A DNA stretch of 23,349 nucleotides, from IMG/VR virus record IMGVR_UViG_3300043313_001321, positions 1 through 23,349 of that record. One strand, given 5' to 3'. Below, in pieces: positions 14,478 through 21,206 of the stretch. Origin of the DNA: a virus. Both the position numbers and the translations under genes were made by a program. The notes beneath the pieces are model-generated. The model worked only from the letters and a program-made list of their open reading frames with translations. It did no database searches and was not told the origin of the DNA. Position 1 is the first letter of the stretch, and every line of letters begins with the position of its first letter.

Positions 14478-15748
14478 CCTCGCTGCTGACCGCACCGGCC
14501 GGGCTGCTGGCACGCGCCGACCCCCGGCTGGTGCGCTGGCGCTACCACTTCACCGACTTCCGCTCCGGCCGTCTCCTCGCCACCCTGCCGATGACCGACA
14601 CCACGTTCGATACGGTGCTGTCCGGCGCCTCCTCCGCCTCCGGCACCGTCCCCCTCGCCTCCGAGGCCGTCCGCCGCCGAGACCCGTTCGGCTCCACCGT
14701 CCCCCGCCGCTCCTGCCTGTGGGCGGAACGGCAGGAACGGGACCCCGCCACCCGCACCGTCATCGACACCCGCATCATGTGGGGAGGCGTCATCATGGGC
14801 CGCGCCCGGCAGCACGCCGCCCGCACCATGAAGCTGACCGCCGTGTCCTGGGAGTCCTACCTGCAACGGCGGCTGTCCGGCGACTCCACCTGGGCCGCCG
14901 CCGACAAGTTCCTGATCATGCGGTGGCTCGTCTCCGAGGGTTTCATGCAGCCCACCTCCACCGGCCTGTACCCGTCGATGAGCCCGCACACCGCCGGGCT
15001 GGACTACGCCCTCGCGGGCGCCCTCCCCTCGCCGCCGTGGAACACGTCCGGTGTCGTCGCCGACCGCACCTACCTCGCCGCCGACCTCAAACCGGTCCTG
15101 GAGAACTGCCTGGAGCTGTCCCGCTCCGGCGCCGGATTCGACTGGCGGCTCGTCCCCGAGTGGGGCACCCCCGGAGACCTCACCACCCTCCGTGTCCGCC
15201 TCGACATGGGCTACCCGCGGCTGGGCCGGACCGCGCCCGCCGACCTGCGCTGGTCCACCGAACGCGCCGACATGCGGTCCCGCTGGGGCTACGTCGATGA
15301 CCTGACGATCGCCGAGGACGGTGGGGGCGTCCACAACCGGGTGACCGCCCTCGGGGAGGGCACCGGCCCCAACCAGCTCCGCGCTGTCGTGGATTCCTCC
15401 ACCACCACCCGCGACGAGAGCGCCGCCGGGTATCCCGTCTACGAGGCGTCGCTGGGCTCCTCCACTCAGGATCTCCGCACCCAGGACTCCGTCACCGGTC
15501 ACGCCCGCGGCGCCCTCCTCGCGCAGCTCTCCTCCGAGACGAAGGTGTCCGGCATCAAGGTCCGCGGCGACCTCGCCCCCACCGTGTTCATGTACGACGT
15601 GGGCGACGACGCCACCCTGCGCATCGGGGAGACCACCACCGGGCAGACCACCCAGATCATCGGGCAGATCGTCGGCCGATCCATCTCCCCCCCGGAGCAG
15701 GACACCACCGAGCAGGTCACCCTCGACATTCAGGGTTCGGTGACGTGA
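14474..15748 (+). CDS. Minor tail protein (tail hub/Tal-like)
   Basis: GTG at 14474 overlaps the lysin stop (GTGA); 424 residues. It begins with a region of strands and basic loops (VRWRYHFTDFRSGRLLATLP), then WGGVIMGRARQHAARTMKLT followed by AVSWESYLQRR. Further on are a helical segment (DKFLIMRWLVSEGF), GFDWRLVPEW, YPRLGR and NRVTALGEGTGPNQL. The last part (RGDLAPTVFMYDVGDDATLR, then QIVGRSISPPEQDTTEQVTL) matches the style of tail-hub proteins of the gp27/Tal type, in which beta domains form a ring at the tail tip. The 'W.s.L..R' and 'L.......P...vGD...' patterns are often seen in actinophage minor tail proteins. It overlaps the next gene by TGATG. Confidence 0.72.
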   Translation: MTSLLTAPAGLLARADPRLVRWRYHFTDFRSGRLLATLPMTDTTFDTVLSGASSASGTVPLASEAVRRRDPFGSTVPRRSCLWAERQERDPATRTVIDTRIMWGGVIMGRARQHAARTMKLTAVSWESYLQRRLSGDSTWAAADKFLIMRWLVSEGFMQPTSTGLYPSMSPHTAGLDYALAGALPSPPWNTSGVVADRTYLAADLKPVLENCLELSRSGAGFDWRLVPEWGTPGDLTTLRVRLDMGYPRLGRTAPADLRWSTERADMRSRWGYVDDLTIAEDGGGVHNRVTALGEGTGPNQLRAVVDSSTTTRDESAAGYPVYEASLGSSTQDLRTQDSVTGHARGALLAQLSSETKVSGIKVRGDLAPTVFMYDVGDDATLRIGETTTGQTTQIIGQIVGRSISPPEQDTTEQVTLDIQGSVT

Positions 15749-16284
15749 TGGCGCAAACCCTGGACGACACCCTGGAGGCGCGCCTCGGCGAGCTGGAGAC
15801 CGGGCTGCGGGCCCTGCGCACCGCCAACCCGTTCGGTCAGATCACCGCCGTCGACCTGGCGCTGGTGGAGCTGTGGGGGACGCCGAGCACCGTCGGCAGC
15901 GTCGGCTGGGTGTCCGGCACCCCCCTCGTCTCCCTGTACGTCGCCTCCGGCCGCCTCCGCGTGGACGTGGCCGCCTCCCAGGTCGCCTCCGGCAACAAGT
16001 GCTCCGTGTACACCTCGTACGCCGTCCTCGGCCCCGCCGCCACCGCCGCCCTGTCGCTGACCGCCGCGCAGGTCGTCGCCCCCGCCTACGACCGCTCCTA
16101 CGAGGTGCAGCACTCCGGCACCGGCCAGGACGCCCGCGGCGCCGCCTCCACCTTCGGCCTGCACACCGGCCTCGCCCCCGGCTGGTACACCGTCGCCGCC
16201 CGCTACGCCCTCACCTACTCGTCCACCGCTGTCGCCCCCTATGGGGGCATCACCAACCGGCGGCTGTCCGCCATGCCGTACTGA
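15748..16284 (+). CDS. Minor tail protein, C-terminal appendage type
   Basis: ATG at 15748 lies in TGATG with the previous stop; GTG one codon earlier (15745) is an equal alternative. The 178-residue protein starts with a short coiled coil (LDDTLEARLGELETGLRALR), typical of the stalk of actinophage tail appendages, followed by a beta-rich Thr/Ser/Val/Ala domain with YVASGRLRVDVAAS, YEVQHSGTGQ and GWYTVAARYALTY. This suggests a trimeric or clustered tip protein. It is the last gene of the tail operon and ends 1 nt before the stop of the convergent HNH gene. Confidence 0.62.
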   Translation: MAQTLDDTLEARLGELETGLRALRTANPFGQITAVDLALVELWGTPSTVGSVGWVSGTPLVSLYVASGRLRVDVAASQVASGNKCSVYTSYAVLGPAATAALSLTAAQVVAPAYDRSYEVQHSGTGQDARGAASTFGLHTGLAPGWYTVAARYALTYSSTAVAPYGGITNRRLSAMPY

Positions 16285-16285
16285 G

Positions 16286-16666
16286 TCAGGTGACCGGCTC
16301 GTAGCCGCCCTCCGGGGTGAGGAACACCCACCGCCGCCCGCGCAGCAGCAGCGGCACCGCCCCCGGATCAGGCTCACTCGGGGACAGCAGGTAGCCGCGC
16401 GGCCCGGACCATGCGGGGTCGCCGTGGACGGAGCGACCGTCCTCGCCGTCGATGATCAGGCCGGGCGCCCCGAAGTTGTGGACCCGCGCCAGCAACGCGA
16501 TCACGTTCGGCAGGCTGTCCTGATCGGGTCGTCGGGTGCCTCCCATGCCGCCCGGCCGCCGGTGGTGGAGCTGCCACAGGTCGCCGTCCACCTCGCCGAG
16601 GAGAGCCCCGGTGATCGCGCACCGACCGTCCTCCCGCTGCCACGCGGCCCGCCGCAACTCGCGCAT
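16286..16666 (-). CDS. HNH endonuclease
   Basis: ATG at 16666, 126 residues; a TTG two codons upstream is possible but less likely. The HNH core is clear: WQLHHRRPGGMGGTRR (His34/His35), DSLPNVIALLARVHN (Asn54, His63). The Cys pair that often surrounds such cores is missing, with only Cys16 present. The C-terminus (GRRWVFLTPEGGYEPVT) resembles short actinophage HNH proteins. It may be a homing-type nuclease or, as in many phages, a packaging helper; its location away from the terminase genes favours a free-standing nuclease. It faces left while its neighbours face right, and its promoter overlaps the divergent promoter of the next gene. Confidence 0.85.
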   Translation of the reverse strand: MRELRRAAWQREDGRCAITGALLGEVDGDLWQLHHRRPGGMGGTRRPDQDSLPNVIALLARVHNFGAPGLIIDGEDGRSVHGDPAWSGPRGYLLSPSEPDPGAVPLLLRGRRWVFLTPEGGYEPVT

Positions 16667-16674
16667 CCCCAACG

Positions 16675-16693
16675 CTGTCCCCCTCGGTTCCTA
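16675..16693 (-). promoter_or_regulatory. Leftward promoter of the HNH gene
   Basis: On the minus strand TAGGAA (16693-16688) is a TAGRRT-like -10, followed by CCGA and GGGGGACAG (16683-16675), then 8 nt and ATG at 16666. The GGGGGACAG lies where transcription should begin. The stretch is immediately next to the rightward -10 at 16699-16704, so the two promoters cannot easily be used at once. Confidence 0.55.
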
Positions 16694-16696
16694 TCG

Positions 16697-16734
16697 TGCA
16701 TAATCGGGGGGACAGTTGTACCACGCCGAGGAGG
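16697..16734 (+). promoter_or_regulatory. Rightward GTGCATAAT promoter and leader
   Basis: TGCATAAT (16697-16704) is followed by GGGGGGACAG (16706-16715), CCACGCC (16721-16727) and the ribosome binding site GAGGAGG (16728-16734), 5 nt before ATG at 16740. The same order of modules is found at 19874 and 20906. GGGGGACAG here mirrors CTGTCCCCC at 16675-16683, giving an inverted repeat around both divergent -10 elements. Confidence 0.65.
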
Positions 16735-16739
16735 ACACC

Positions 16740-16961
16740 ATGACCGCACCACCCGTCGCGAAGCGCCCCGCCGGACGCCCCCCGAAGATCAAGAACCGGG
16801 CCCGCTGGGGTCTGTACGTCAACGCCGAGCACCGCCGCAAGGGGGAGGAGCGGGCCGCCCGCAAGGACCACGGTGACTACACCGACGTGCTGCGCTCCCT
16901 CATGGCCGCCTACGCCGCGGGCAAGCTGGACGCCTACGCCGCCACCCCGCCGGAGGACTGA
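16740..16961 (+). CDS. Ribbon-helix-helix-like DNA-binding protein
   Basis: ATG at 16740 has GAGGAGG 5 nt upstream; a TTG at 16716 is in frame but lies in the leader. The 73-residue protein has an AT-hook-like basic arm (KRPAGRPPKIKNR, residues 8-20), a strand RWGLYVN (22-28), and two helices (EHRRKGEERAARKDHG and TDVLRSLMAAYAAGK). A strand followed by two helices after a basic arm is the layout of Arc/CopG-type ribbon-helix-helix repressors. It is first in the recombination operon, right behind the divergent promoter, which is where an autoregulator would be expected. DNA binding is inferred from the pattern. Confidence 0.6.
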   Translation: MTAPPVAKRPAGRPPKIKNRARWGLYVNAEHRRKGEERAARKDHGDYTDVLRSLMAAYAAGKLDAYAATPPED

Positions 16962-16963
16962 CG

Positions 16964-17212
16964 GTGCCTTACCGGACCACAACCTGCGGGAGCTGTCCGG
17001 CGCCGATCATCTGGGCCCGCACCCCCGCCGGGAAGCGCATGCCGGTGGACGCGGAGCCGACACCGGACGGCAACGTCACCCTCGTCCCCCCGCTGGAGTC
17101 CTACGACTCCCCGCTGGCCGTCGTCTCCTCGGAGCGCGACCCCAGCTCCACCCGCTACACCTCGCACTTCGCCACCTGCCCGAACGCCGACTCCCACCGT
17201 AGGAGCCACTGA
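16964..17212 (+). CDS. Small zinc-ribbon-like protein, 82 residues
   Basis: GTG at 16964 follows GGAGGA inside the previous gene's end; the stop overlaps the next ATG (TGATG). The N-terminus carries C8-x2-C11 in TTCGSCPAPIIWARTPAGKR, followed by MPVDAEPTPDGNV, and His68 and Cys72 near the C-terminus could complete a zinc site. 'C..C..PI.WA.T..G..MPVD' is a very common pattern in Streptomyces phages and their hosts. The function of that family is unknown to me. Confidence 0.7.
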   Translation: MPYRTTTCGSCPAPIIWARTPAGKRMPVDAEPTPDGNVTLVPPLESYDSPLAVVSSERDPSSTRYTSHFATCPNADSHRRSH

Positions 17213-18024
17213 TGCCTGGCCAACGCACCAACACCAAGACCGATCCCTCCCCCGCCGGGGAGCCCGCCCCCGTTCCCATCGAGGAGGTCCCGCCGACAGC
17301 CCCGCCCGCCCCGGCGCCGGAGCCCGCGCCGGAGGAACCGCACACTTCCCGCCGCATCGGCTTCTTCGGCCAGGAGTTCCCCCTGTCCGTCGGCGAGGCC
17401 ATCGCAGAGGTGACCCGCCGCATCGGCGCCATCGAGAAGACGGGCCGATCCACGGAGGGCTACCGCTTCCGCGGCATAGATCAGGCCCTCGCCGCCCTCC
17501 ACCCCATCCTGGGTGACGTGGGTCTGGTGATCGTGCCCGGTCAGGTGGTCCGGGAGCAGTGGGAAACCCGGGCCACCGCCAAGGGCGGCACCCTCAACGT
17601 GGCCCGACTCCTCGTCGGCTACACATTCATGGGCCCGGACGGCTCCACCCTGCCCGCCGCCGCGTGGGGGGAGGGTGCCGACTCCGGCGATAAAGCCACC
17701 CAGAAGGCGCACAGCCAGTCCTACAAGACCCTCGTGTTCCAGGCGTTCACCATTCCCACCGAGCAGTCCGCGGACGACGAGGCCGACGCCACCAACGAGG
17801 CCGCCCGCCCGTTCACCGCGGAGGAGGTCACCCGCGCCATCACCGCCGCGCAGGCCGCTGACGGCTGCACGGGTGTGGACGCCCTCGCCGGGGTGCGCCG
17901 CCGCGCCCTGGAACTGCTCACCGTCCCCGTGCCCCTGGAGGACGGCTCCGTGGTTCCGCTGTCCGTGCTGTTCGACCAGCGCCGCGCCGCCCTGGAGGGC
18001 CAGGCCGGGGGTGAGCCCGCGTGA
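17212..18024 (+). CDS. ERF-family single-strand annealing protein
   Basis: ATG at 17212 with TAGGAG upstream; 270 residues. The first 45 residues are Pro/Ala/Glu-rich and disordered. The core (about 58-185) shows IGAIEKTGRSTEGYRFRGID, ALAALHPILGDVGLVIVP, and WGEGADSGDKATQKAHSQSY then KTLVFQAFTIPTE. The run 'GEG.D.GDKA..KA.....YK' with 'F.IPT' is the signature of ERF-type recombinases. These bind ssDNA and anneal complementary strands in phage recombination and replication. The C-terminal 80 residues are acidic and helical. SSB is encoded four genes downstream, which fits. Confidence 0.88.
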   Translation: MPGQRTNTKTDPSPAGEPAPVPIEEVPPTAPPAPAPEPAPEEPHTSRRIGFFGQEFPLSVGEAIAEVTRRIGAIEKTGRSTEGYRFRGIDQALAALHPILGDVGLVIVPGQVVREQWETRATAKGGTLNVARLLVGYTFMGPDGSTLPAAAWGEGADSGDKATQKAHSQSYKTLVFQAFTIPTEQSADDEADATNEAARPFTAEEVTRAITAAQAADGCTGVDALAGVRRRALELLTVPVPLEDGSVVPLSVLFDQRRAALEGQAGGEPA

Positions 18025-18650
18025 CCGTCATCGACGAGACGGGCGCCGAGGTGTCCCCGCCCGAGGAGGAGGACAGCGGCTGCCCGCACCCGGCCGGAGC
18101 CCGGCGCCTCGCGGAGGTGGTGGGCGGCCGCGTCCAGGTGTGCACCGCCTGCGGGGAGGAGGTCCCCGCCGCCGCCCACCAGGCCATCGTCCCGAAGGAC
18201 CGGCCGGGCACCACCGACCCCACCCAGCGGGAGGGCGATGAGCGTTCCGTCGGCGGCCTCCGGCACGTCACCTGGGACCCGACCAACCCGGCCTCCTCCC
18301 GCCCGTACACCCCGGAGGAGGTGGAGCTGGAACTGGTGGACACCCTCGACCGGATCGAACGCGGCGCCGGGTTCCTCACCACAAAGGAGGAGGCCCGCTC
18401 CGCCGCCAAGGTCCGCTACGAGCTGGACTTCGCCCGCGCCCGCTTCACCTCGGAGCGGCGCACCGTCGGCGAACGGGAGGACGACGCCCTGCTGGCCTGC
18501 CGCGACGAGTACGAAGAATGGCAATTATTGGAGATGACGTGCCGGACAGCGAAAGAGGGGCTGCATAACCTCCGCACCAAGGCCAACGTCCTCCAGTCCG
18601 TCCTGTCCTCCATCCGCGAGGCCATGCGGGGGGGCGGTGGCTTCGGGTGA
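18021..18650 (+). CDS. Unknown protein with zinc-like N-terminus and helical C-terminus
   Basis: GTG at 18021 overlaps the ERF stop (GTGA); 209 residues. The N-terminus has C21, H23 and C41-x2-C44 (DSGCPHPAG, VQVCTACGEEVP), a plausible small zinc site. Residues about 100-205 are almost wholly helical and charged (VELELVDTLDRIERGAGF, ARSAAKVRYELDFARAR, EYEEWQLLEMTCRTAKEGLH, KANVLQSVLSSIREAM). Small helical proteins of this look often lie beside phage annealing proteins, perhaps as loaders or mediators, but I know no firm function. The codons at 18518-18535 (GAATGGCAATTATTGGAG) are unusually AT-rich for this genome. Confidence 0.55.
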   Translation: MTVIDETGAEVSPPEEEDSGCPHPAGARRLAEVVGGRVQVCTACGEEVPAAAHQAIVPKDRPGTTDPTQREGDERSVGGLRHVTWDPTNPASSRPYTPEEVELELVDTLDRIERGAGFLTTKEEARSAAKVRYELDFARARFTSERRTVGEREDDALLACRDEYEEWQLLEMTCRTAKEGLHNLRTKANVLQSVLSSIREAMRGGGGFG

Positions 18651-18868
18651 TCGCCGACCTATGGGGCGAATCCACCGCCCCCCTCGTCGGGGAGCTGACC
18701 ATGCCGGACGGCTCCCGCTGGCTCGTCGTCCAGCGGGAGCTGTCCTCCGCGGACCGCTACTCCGACCTGGCGGCCGCGGAGGTCGTCACGATCACGCACA
18801 CCCTCGTCAAGGCGGGCAGCCGCCACGACCCCCGCGTCCGCCCCCTCCCCGAGGTGGGTGGCGGATGA
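18647..18868 (+). CDS. Unknown small protein, 73 residues
   Basis: GTG at 18647 overlaps the previous stop (GTGA), and the stop overlaps the next ATG (ATGA). The sequence is mixed: DLWGESTAPLVGELTMPDGS, RWLVVQRELSSADRYSDLAA, then EVVTITHTLVKAGSR. The strand-rich start and helix may form one small domain. No motif recognised; placed in the recombination operon. Confidence 0.55.
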   Translation: MIADLWGESTAPLVGELTMPDGSRWLVVQRELSSADRYSDLAAAEVVTITHTLVKAGSRHDPRVRPLPEVGGG

Positions 18869-19302
18869 GGACCTGCGCCGACCTCGCCTGTCCCTGCCAC
18901 GCGGCACCGCCGTCCGTCTCCGCTGTCGCCCTCCACGCGGCCGCGGAGGCGGAGCGGCTACGGGCCTCCGAGCCGGAGCTGTTCCCCCTCGCCCGGCAGT
19001 GGTCGCTCTACACCGGAGAGCCGCTGGCGGCCTCCCTCGCCCGCTGGCGCGCCGTCCGCGACTCCTTCCAGGCCGTCATGCGGCAGATGGCGGAAGCCAT
19101 CAACGGCACCCTCCCGCACATGGAGCGGCTACGCGCCGCCCTCCGCGACGCCGGACAGCTCCGCGAGGAGCCACCGGCCGACCCCCGCGCCCGTGCCCTG
19201 TGGGCGCGGGGCAACCGATCCACCGGGCCTCCCCGCCCGGCGGCCGGGCGGACACGCCGCCCGCGCACCCACCCCGGCACCACCGACCGAAAAGGAGCCT
19301 GA
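18865..19302 (+). CDS. Unknown helical protein with Cys-rich start, 145 residues
   Basis: ATG at 18865 overlaps the previous stop (ATGA). It begins [16 protein letters not shown] (Cys4, Cys9, Cys11, His12), which could hold a metal. The next 90 residues are helical ([57 protein letters not shown]). The last 35 residues are Arg/Pro/Thr-rich and basic, likely disordered. It ends 1 nt before the SSB start, with the SSB ribosome binding site inside its end. Function unknown; an accessory factor for ssDNA handling is a guess from context only. Confidence 0.6.
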   Translation: MRTCADLACPCHAAPPSVSAVALHAAAEAERLRASEPELFPLARQWSLYTGEPLAASLARWRAVRDSFQAVMRQMAEAINGTLPHMERLRAALRDAGQLREEPPADPRARALWARGNRSTGPPRPAAGRTRRPRTHPGTTDRKGA

Positions 19303-19303
19303 C

Positions 19304-19762
19304 ATGGCAGGCGAGACAACGATTTGCGTCGTCGGAAATCTGACCGCCGACCCTGAGCTGCGCTTCACCCCGTCCGGGGCGGCCGTCGCCAACTTCACCG
19401 TCGCGAGCACCCCCCGCACGTTCGACAAGCAGAGCCAGGAGTGGCGGGACGGGGACGCCCTGTTCCTCCGGTGCAGTGTGTGGCGGGACGCCGCCGAGCA
19501 CGTCGCGGAGTCCCTGACGAAGGGCAGCCGGGTCATCGTCCAGGGCCGCCTCAAGCAGCGCTCCTATGAGACGAAGGAAGGGGAGAAGCGCACCGTCGTG
19601 GAGCTGGACGTGGAGGAGGTCGGCCCGTCCTTGAAGTTCGCGGATGCCAAGGTTATGCGCGCCGCCCGCCGGGACTCCGCCCCGGCGCAGCGGTCCGGCG
19701 GACTGGATGACCCGTGGGGGTCGTCCATGGCGGGTGCCGCCTCGGAGGAGCCTCCGTTCTGA
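19304..19762 (+). CDS. ssb: Single-stranded DNA-binding protein
   Basis: ATG at 19304 has AAAAGGAG upstream; 152 residues. The OB-fold is complete: [50 protein letters not shown], and [20 protein letters not shown]. The linker is short (about 115-145) and the tail ends ASEEPPF, a shortened acidic tip of the DDDIPF type used by bacterial SSB to recruit partners. It coats ssDNA in replication and recombination alongside the ERF protein. A strong hairpin follows 12 nt after the stop, ending the operon. Confidence 0.95.
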   Translation: MAGETTICVVGNLTADPELRFTPSGAAVANFTVASTPRTFDKQSQEWRDGDALFLRCSVWRDAAEHVAESLTKGSRVIVQGRLKQRSYETKEGEKRTVVELDVEEVGPSLKFADAKVMRAARRDSAPAQRSGGLDDPWGSSMAGAASEEPPF

Positions 19763-19774
19763 CGCATGCACACT

Positions 19775-19819
19775 GAGTGATGGCCCGGCTCTCCTTCCCT
19801 GGGAGCCGGGCCATCACTC
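19775..19819 (+). terminator. Strong hairpin after ssb
   Basis: A perfect 17-bp stem (19775-19791 with 19803-19819, arms GAGTGATGGCCCGGCTC and its complement) with an 11-nt loop. There is no T-run after it. It begins 12 nt after the ssb stop and separates the recombination operon from the next promoter at 19849. Confidence 0.85.
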
Positions 19820-19848
19820 GCTCGGGGGACGACGCGCGGCGCGCCGGA

Positions 19849-19910
19849 TAGACACAACAGGGTTAGGTGTGTGCATAATACGGGGGACAGGCCCCCTCCA
19901 CGCCAAGGAG
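19849..19910 (+). promoter_or_regulatory. Rightward GTGCATAAT promoter and leader
   Basis: TAGACA (19849-19854) may serve as -35, 19 nt before CATAAT (19874-19879). GTTAGGTGTGTGCATAAT (19862-19879) is identical to the leftward element at 7538-7521. GGGGGACAG (19882-19890), CCACGCC (19898-19904) and the ribosome binding site AAGGAG (19905-19910) follow in the same order as at 16697 and 20906. Confidence 0.7.
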
Positions 19911-19916
19911 CACACC

Positions 19917-20804
19917 ATGAACGCCACCACCCCCCGCTGGACCGTCACCACCGACTCCTGGTCCCTCGCCCGGATGCGGGAGGCGCAGGCCTTCCGCCGC
20001 GCCAACCCCGGTGTCACCGTCGAAGAGCAGGCCACCGACATCTACCTGGACGCCTACCTGGCCGCCTGCGAGGACGCCGCCGCCGAGGTCGGCACCACCA
20101 CCGAGCGCGCCACCGCCGACGAGGCGCCCGCGCTCCGCGGCACCGGCTCCGGCAACAGCACCGGCGGCAACCGCAACGCCCCCACCGACGGGCAGATCCG
20201 CTTCCTCGCCTCCCTTGCCCGCGACCTCGGCTACGAGCTGCAGACCCCCCGCGACAAGTCGCACGCCTCCCTCATCATCGACGGCGCCAAGAAGGCCCTC
20301 GACAAGGCCCGCCGCGAGGGCACCGCCGCCGTCCGCCCGGAGCGCAAGGCCACCGAGGGCCAGATCAGCTACCTGACGGACCTCCTCGCCACCCGCGTCG
20401 CCCCCGAGGGCTCCGACTACGCCCTGATCGACCCGGCCACCCTGTCCTTCGCGGACGCCTCCCTCGCCATCGACGTGCTGTCTAAGCGCCCCCGCGCCAC
20501 CGCCGCCACCTCCGCCCACGGCATCCGCGAGGGCCGCTACGCTTTTCAGCCGGAGGACGCGCAGGCCATGTTCCTGCGGGTCAGCCGGACGGGTCGCGTC
20601 TACTCGCAGGCCGGGCCCTCCGAGCACCCCTACCGCGGCACCGACACCGACGCCCTGCGCTGGATCGCCGCCAACCCCCGCGAGGCCGCCGCCCTCTACG
20701 GTCAGCTCATTGGCTGCTGCGGGCGGTGCGGCCGGGAGTTGACTGATGAGACCTCACGGTCCGCGGGCCTGGGCCCGGATTGCGCCAAGAAGGCCGACTG
20801 GTGA
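19917..20804 (+). CDS. Two-repeat protein with DUF6011-like zinc end
   Basis: ATG at 19917, ribosome binding site AAGGAG 6 nt upstream; 295 residues. Residues 1-60 are helical and 60-86 are Thr/Gly/Asn-rich linker. Two similar segments follow: 88-131 (APTDGQIRFLASLARDLGY ...) and 144-192 (KATEGQISYLTDLLATRVA ... SFADASLAIDVLSK), each starting T-x-GQI-x-(F/Y)L. The C-terminus has YGQLIGCCGRCGRELTDETS with C268-x2-C271 and GLGPDCAKK (Cys289), as in the DUF6011 zinc-binding family. It is a one-gene transcription unit between hairpins at 19775 and 20820, under its own promoter. DNA or RNA binding is likely by the look of it; the function is unknown. Confidence 0.75.
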   Translation: MNATTPRWTVTTDSWSLARMREAQAFRRANPGVTVEEQATDIYLDAYLAACEDAAAEVGTTTERATADEAPALRGTGSGNSTGGNRNAPTDGQIRFLASLARDLGYELQTPRDKSHASLIIDGAKKALDKARREGTAAVRPERKATEGQISYLTDLLATRVAPEGSDYALIDPATLSFADASLAIDVLSKRPRATAATSAHGIREGRYAFQPEDAQAMFLRVSRTGRVYSQAGPSEHPYRGTDTDALRWIAANPREAAALYGQLIGCCGRCGRELTDETSRSAGLGPDCAKKADW

Positions 20805-20819
20805 GCTGACCCGCCGGAC

Positions 20820-20855
20820 ACAGTGCCCCCCGCCGAGACAGGCGGGGGGCACTGT
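20820..20855 (+). terminator. Hairpin after the DUF6011-like gene
   Basis: A perfect 15-bp stem (20820-20834 with 20841-20855, arms ACAGTGCCCCCCGCC and its complement) with a 6-nt loop GAGACA, followed by CGGTTCTAGG. It starts 15 nt after the stop at 20804 and insulates the last operon from upstream transcription. Confidence 0.88.
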
Positions 20856-20881
20856 CGGTTCTAGGCTGGGCCCCCCGCAAG

Positions 20882-20941
20882 CTAGCTCCCGCGCTAGTGT
20901 GCGTGCATAATCGGGGGGACAGCCCGCCCACGCCGAAGGAG
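20882..20941 (+). promoter_or_regulatory. Rightward GTGCATAAT promoter and leader
   Basis: CTAGTGTGCGTGCATAAT ends at 20911 (CATAAT 20906-20911). GGGGGGACAG lies at 20913-20922, CCACGCC at 20928-20934 and the ribosome binding site GAAGGAG at 20935-20941. A short inverted repeat CTAGC/GCTAG (20882-20886 and 20892-20896) lies where a -35 or an operator might be. Confidence 0.65.
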
Positions 20942-20945
20942 ACCC

Positions 20946-21206
20946 ATGACCACCCGCCCGCTCCTCCCCCTCGCCCCCCCGGTGGGCTGCCACGTCTGCC
21001 GCACCGGCTGTATCTGCCCCGCCGACCGTCTCGGCTGCGGCCACTACGGCTGCCGCGGACGCGCCCCCCTGTCCTGCCCGATCGCTCTCGCCTCGCAGAT
21101 CGAGTACGAGCAGCGGCTGGCCGCCACCCGCCGTCAGCGGGCTGTCCTCGCCGCCCGCCGGGCCGCCTGGCGTGACGGCGCCCTCCTCGCCAACCTCCTG
21201 CCGTGA
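20946..21206 (+). CDS. Cys-rich small protein, 86 residues
   Basis: ATG at 20946, 4 nt after GAAGGAG; the stop overlaps the next GTG. Seven Cys fall within residues 15-44: C15-x2-C18 (VGCHVCRTGC), C22, C24, C31 (LGC), C36 (GHYGC) and C44, with His16 and His33 nearby, enough for two metal sites. The C-terminal 40 residues form a basic helix (QIEYEQRLAATRRQRAVLAA). Zinc-dependent nucleic-acid or protein binding is plausible. First gene of the last operon. Confidence 0.68.
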   Translation: MTTRPLLPLAPPVGCHVCRTGCICPADRLGCGHYGCRGRAPLSCPIALASQIEYEQRLAATRRQRAVLAARRAAWRDGALLANLLP

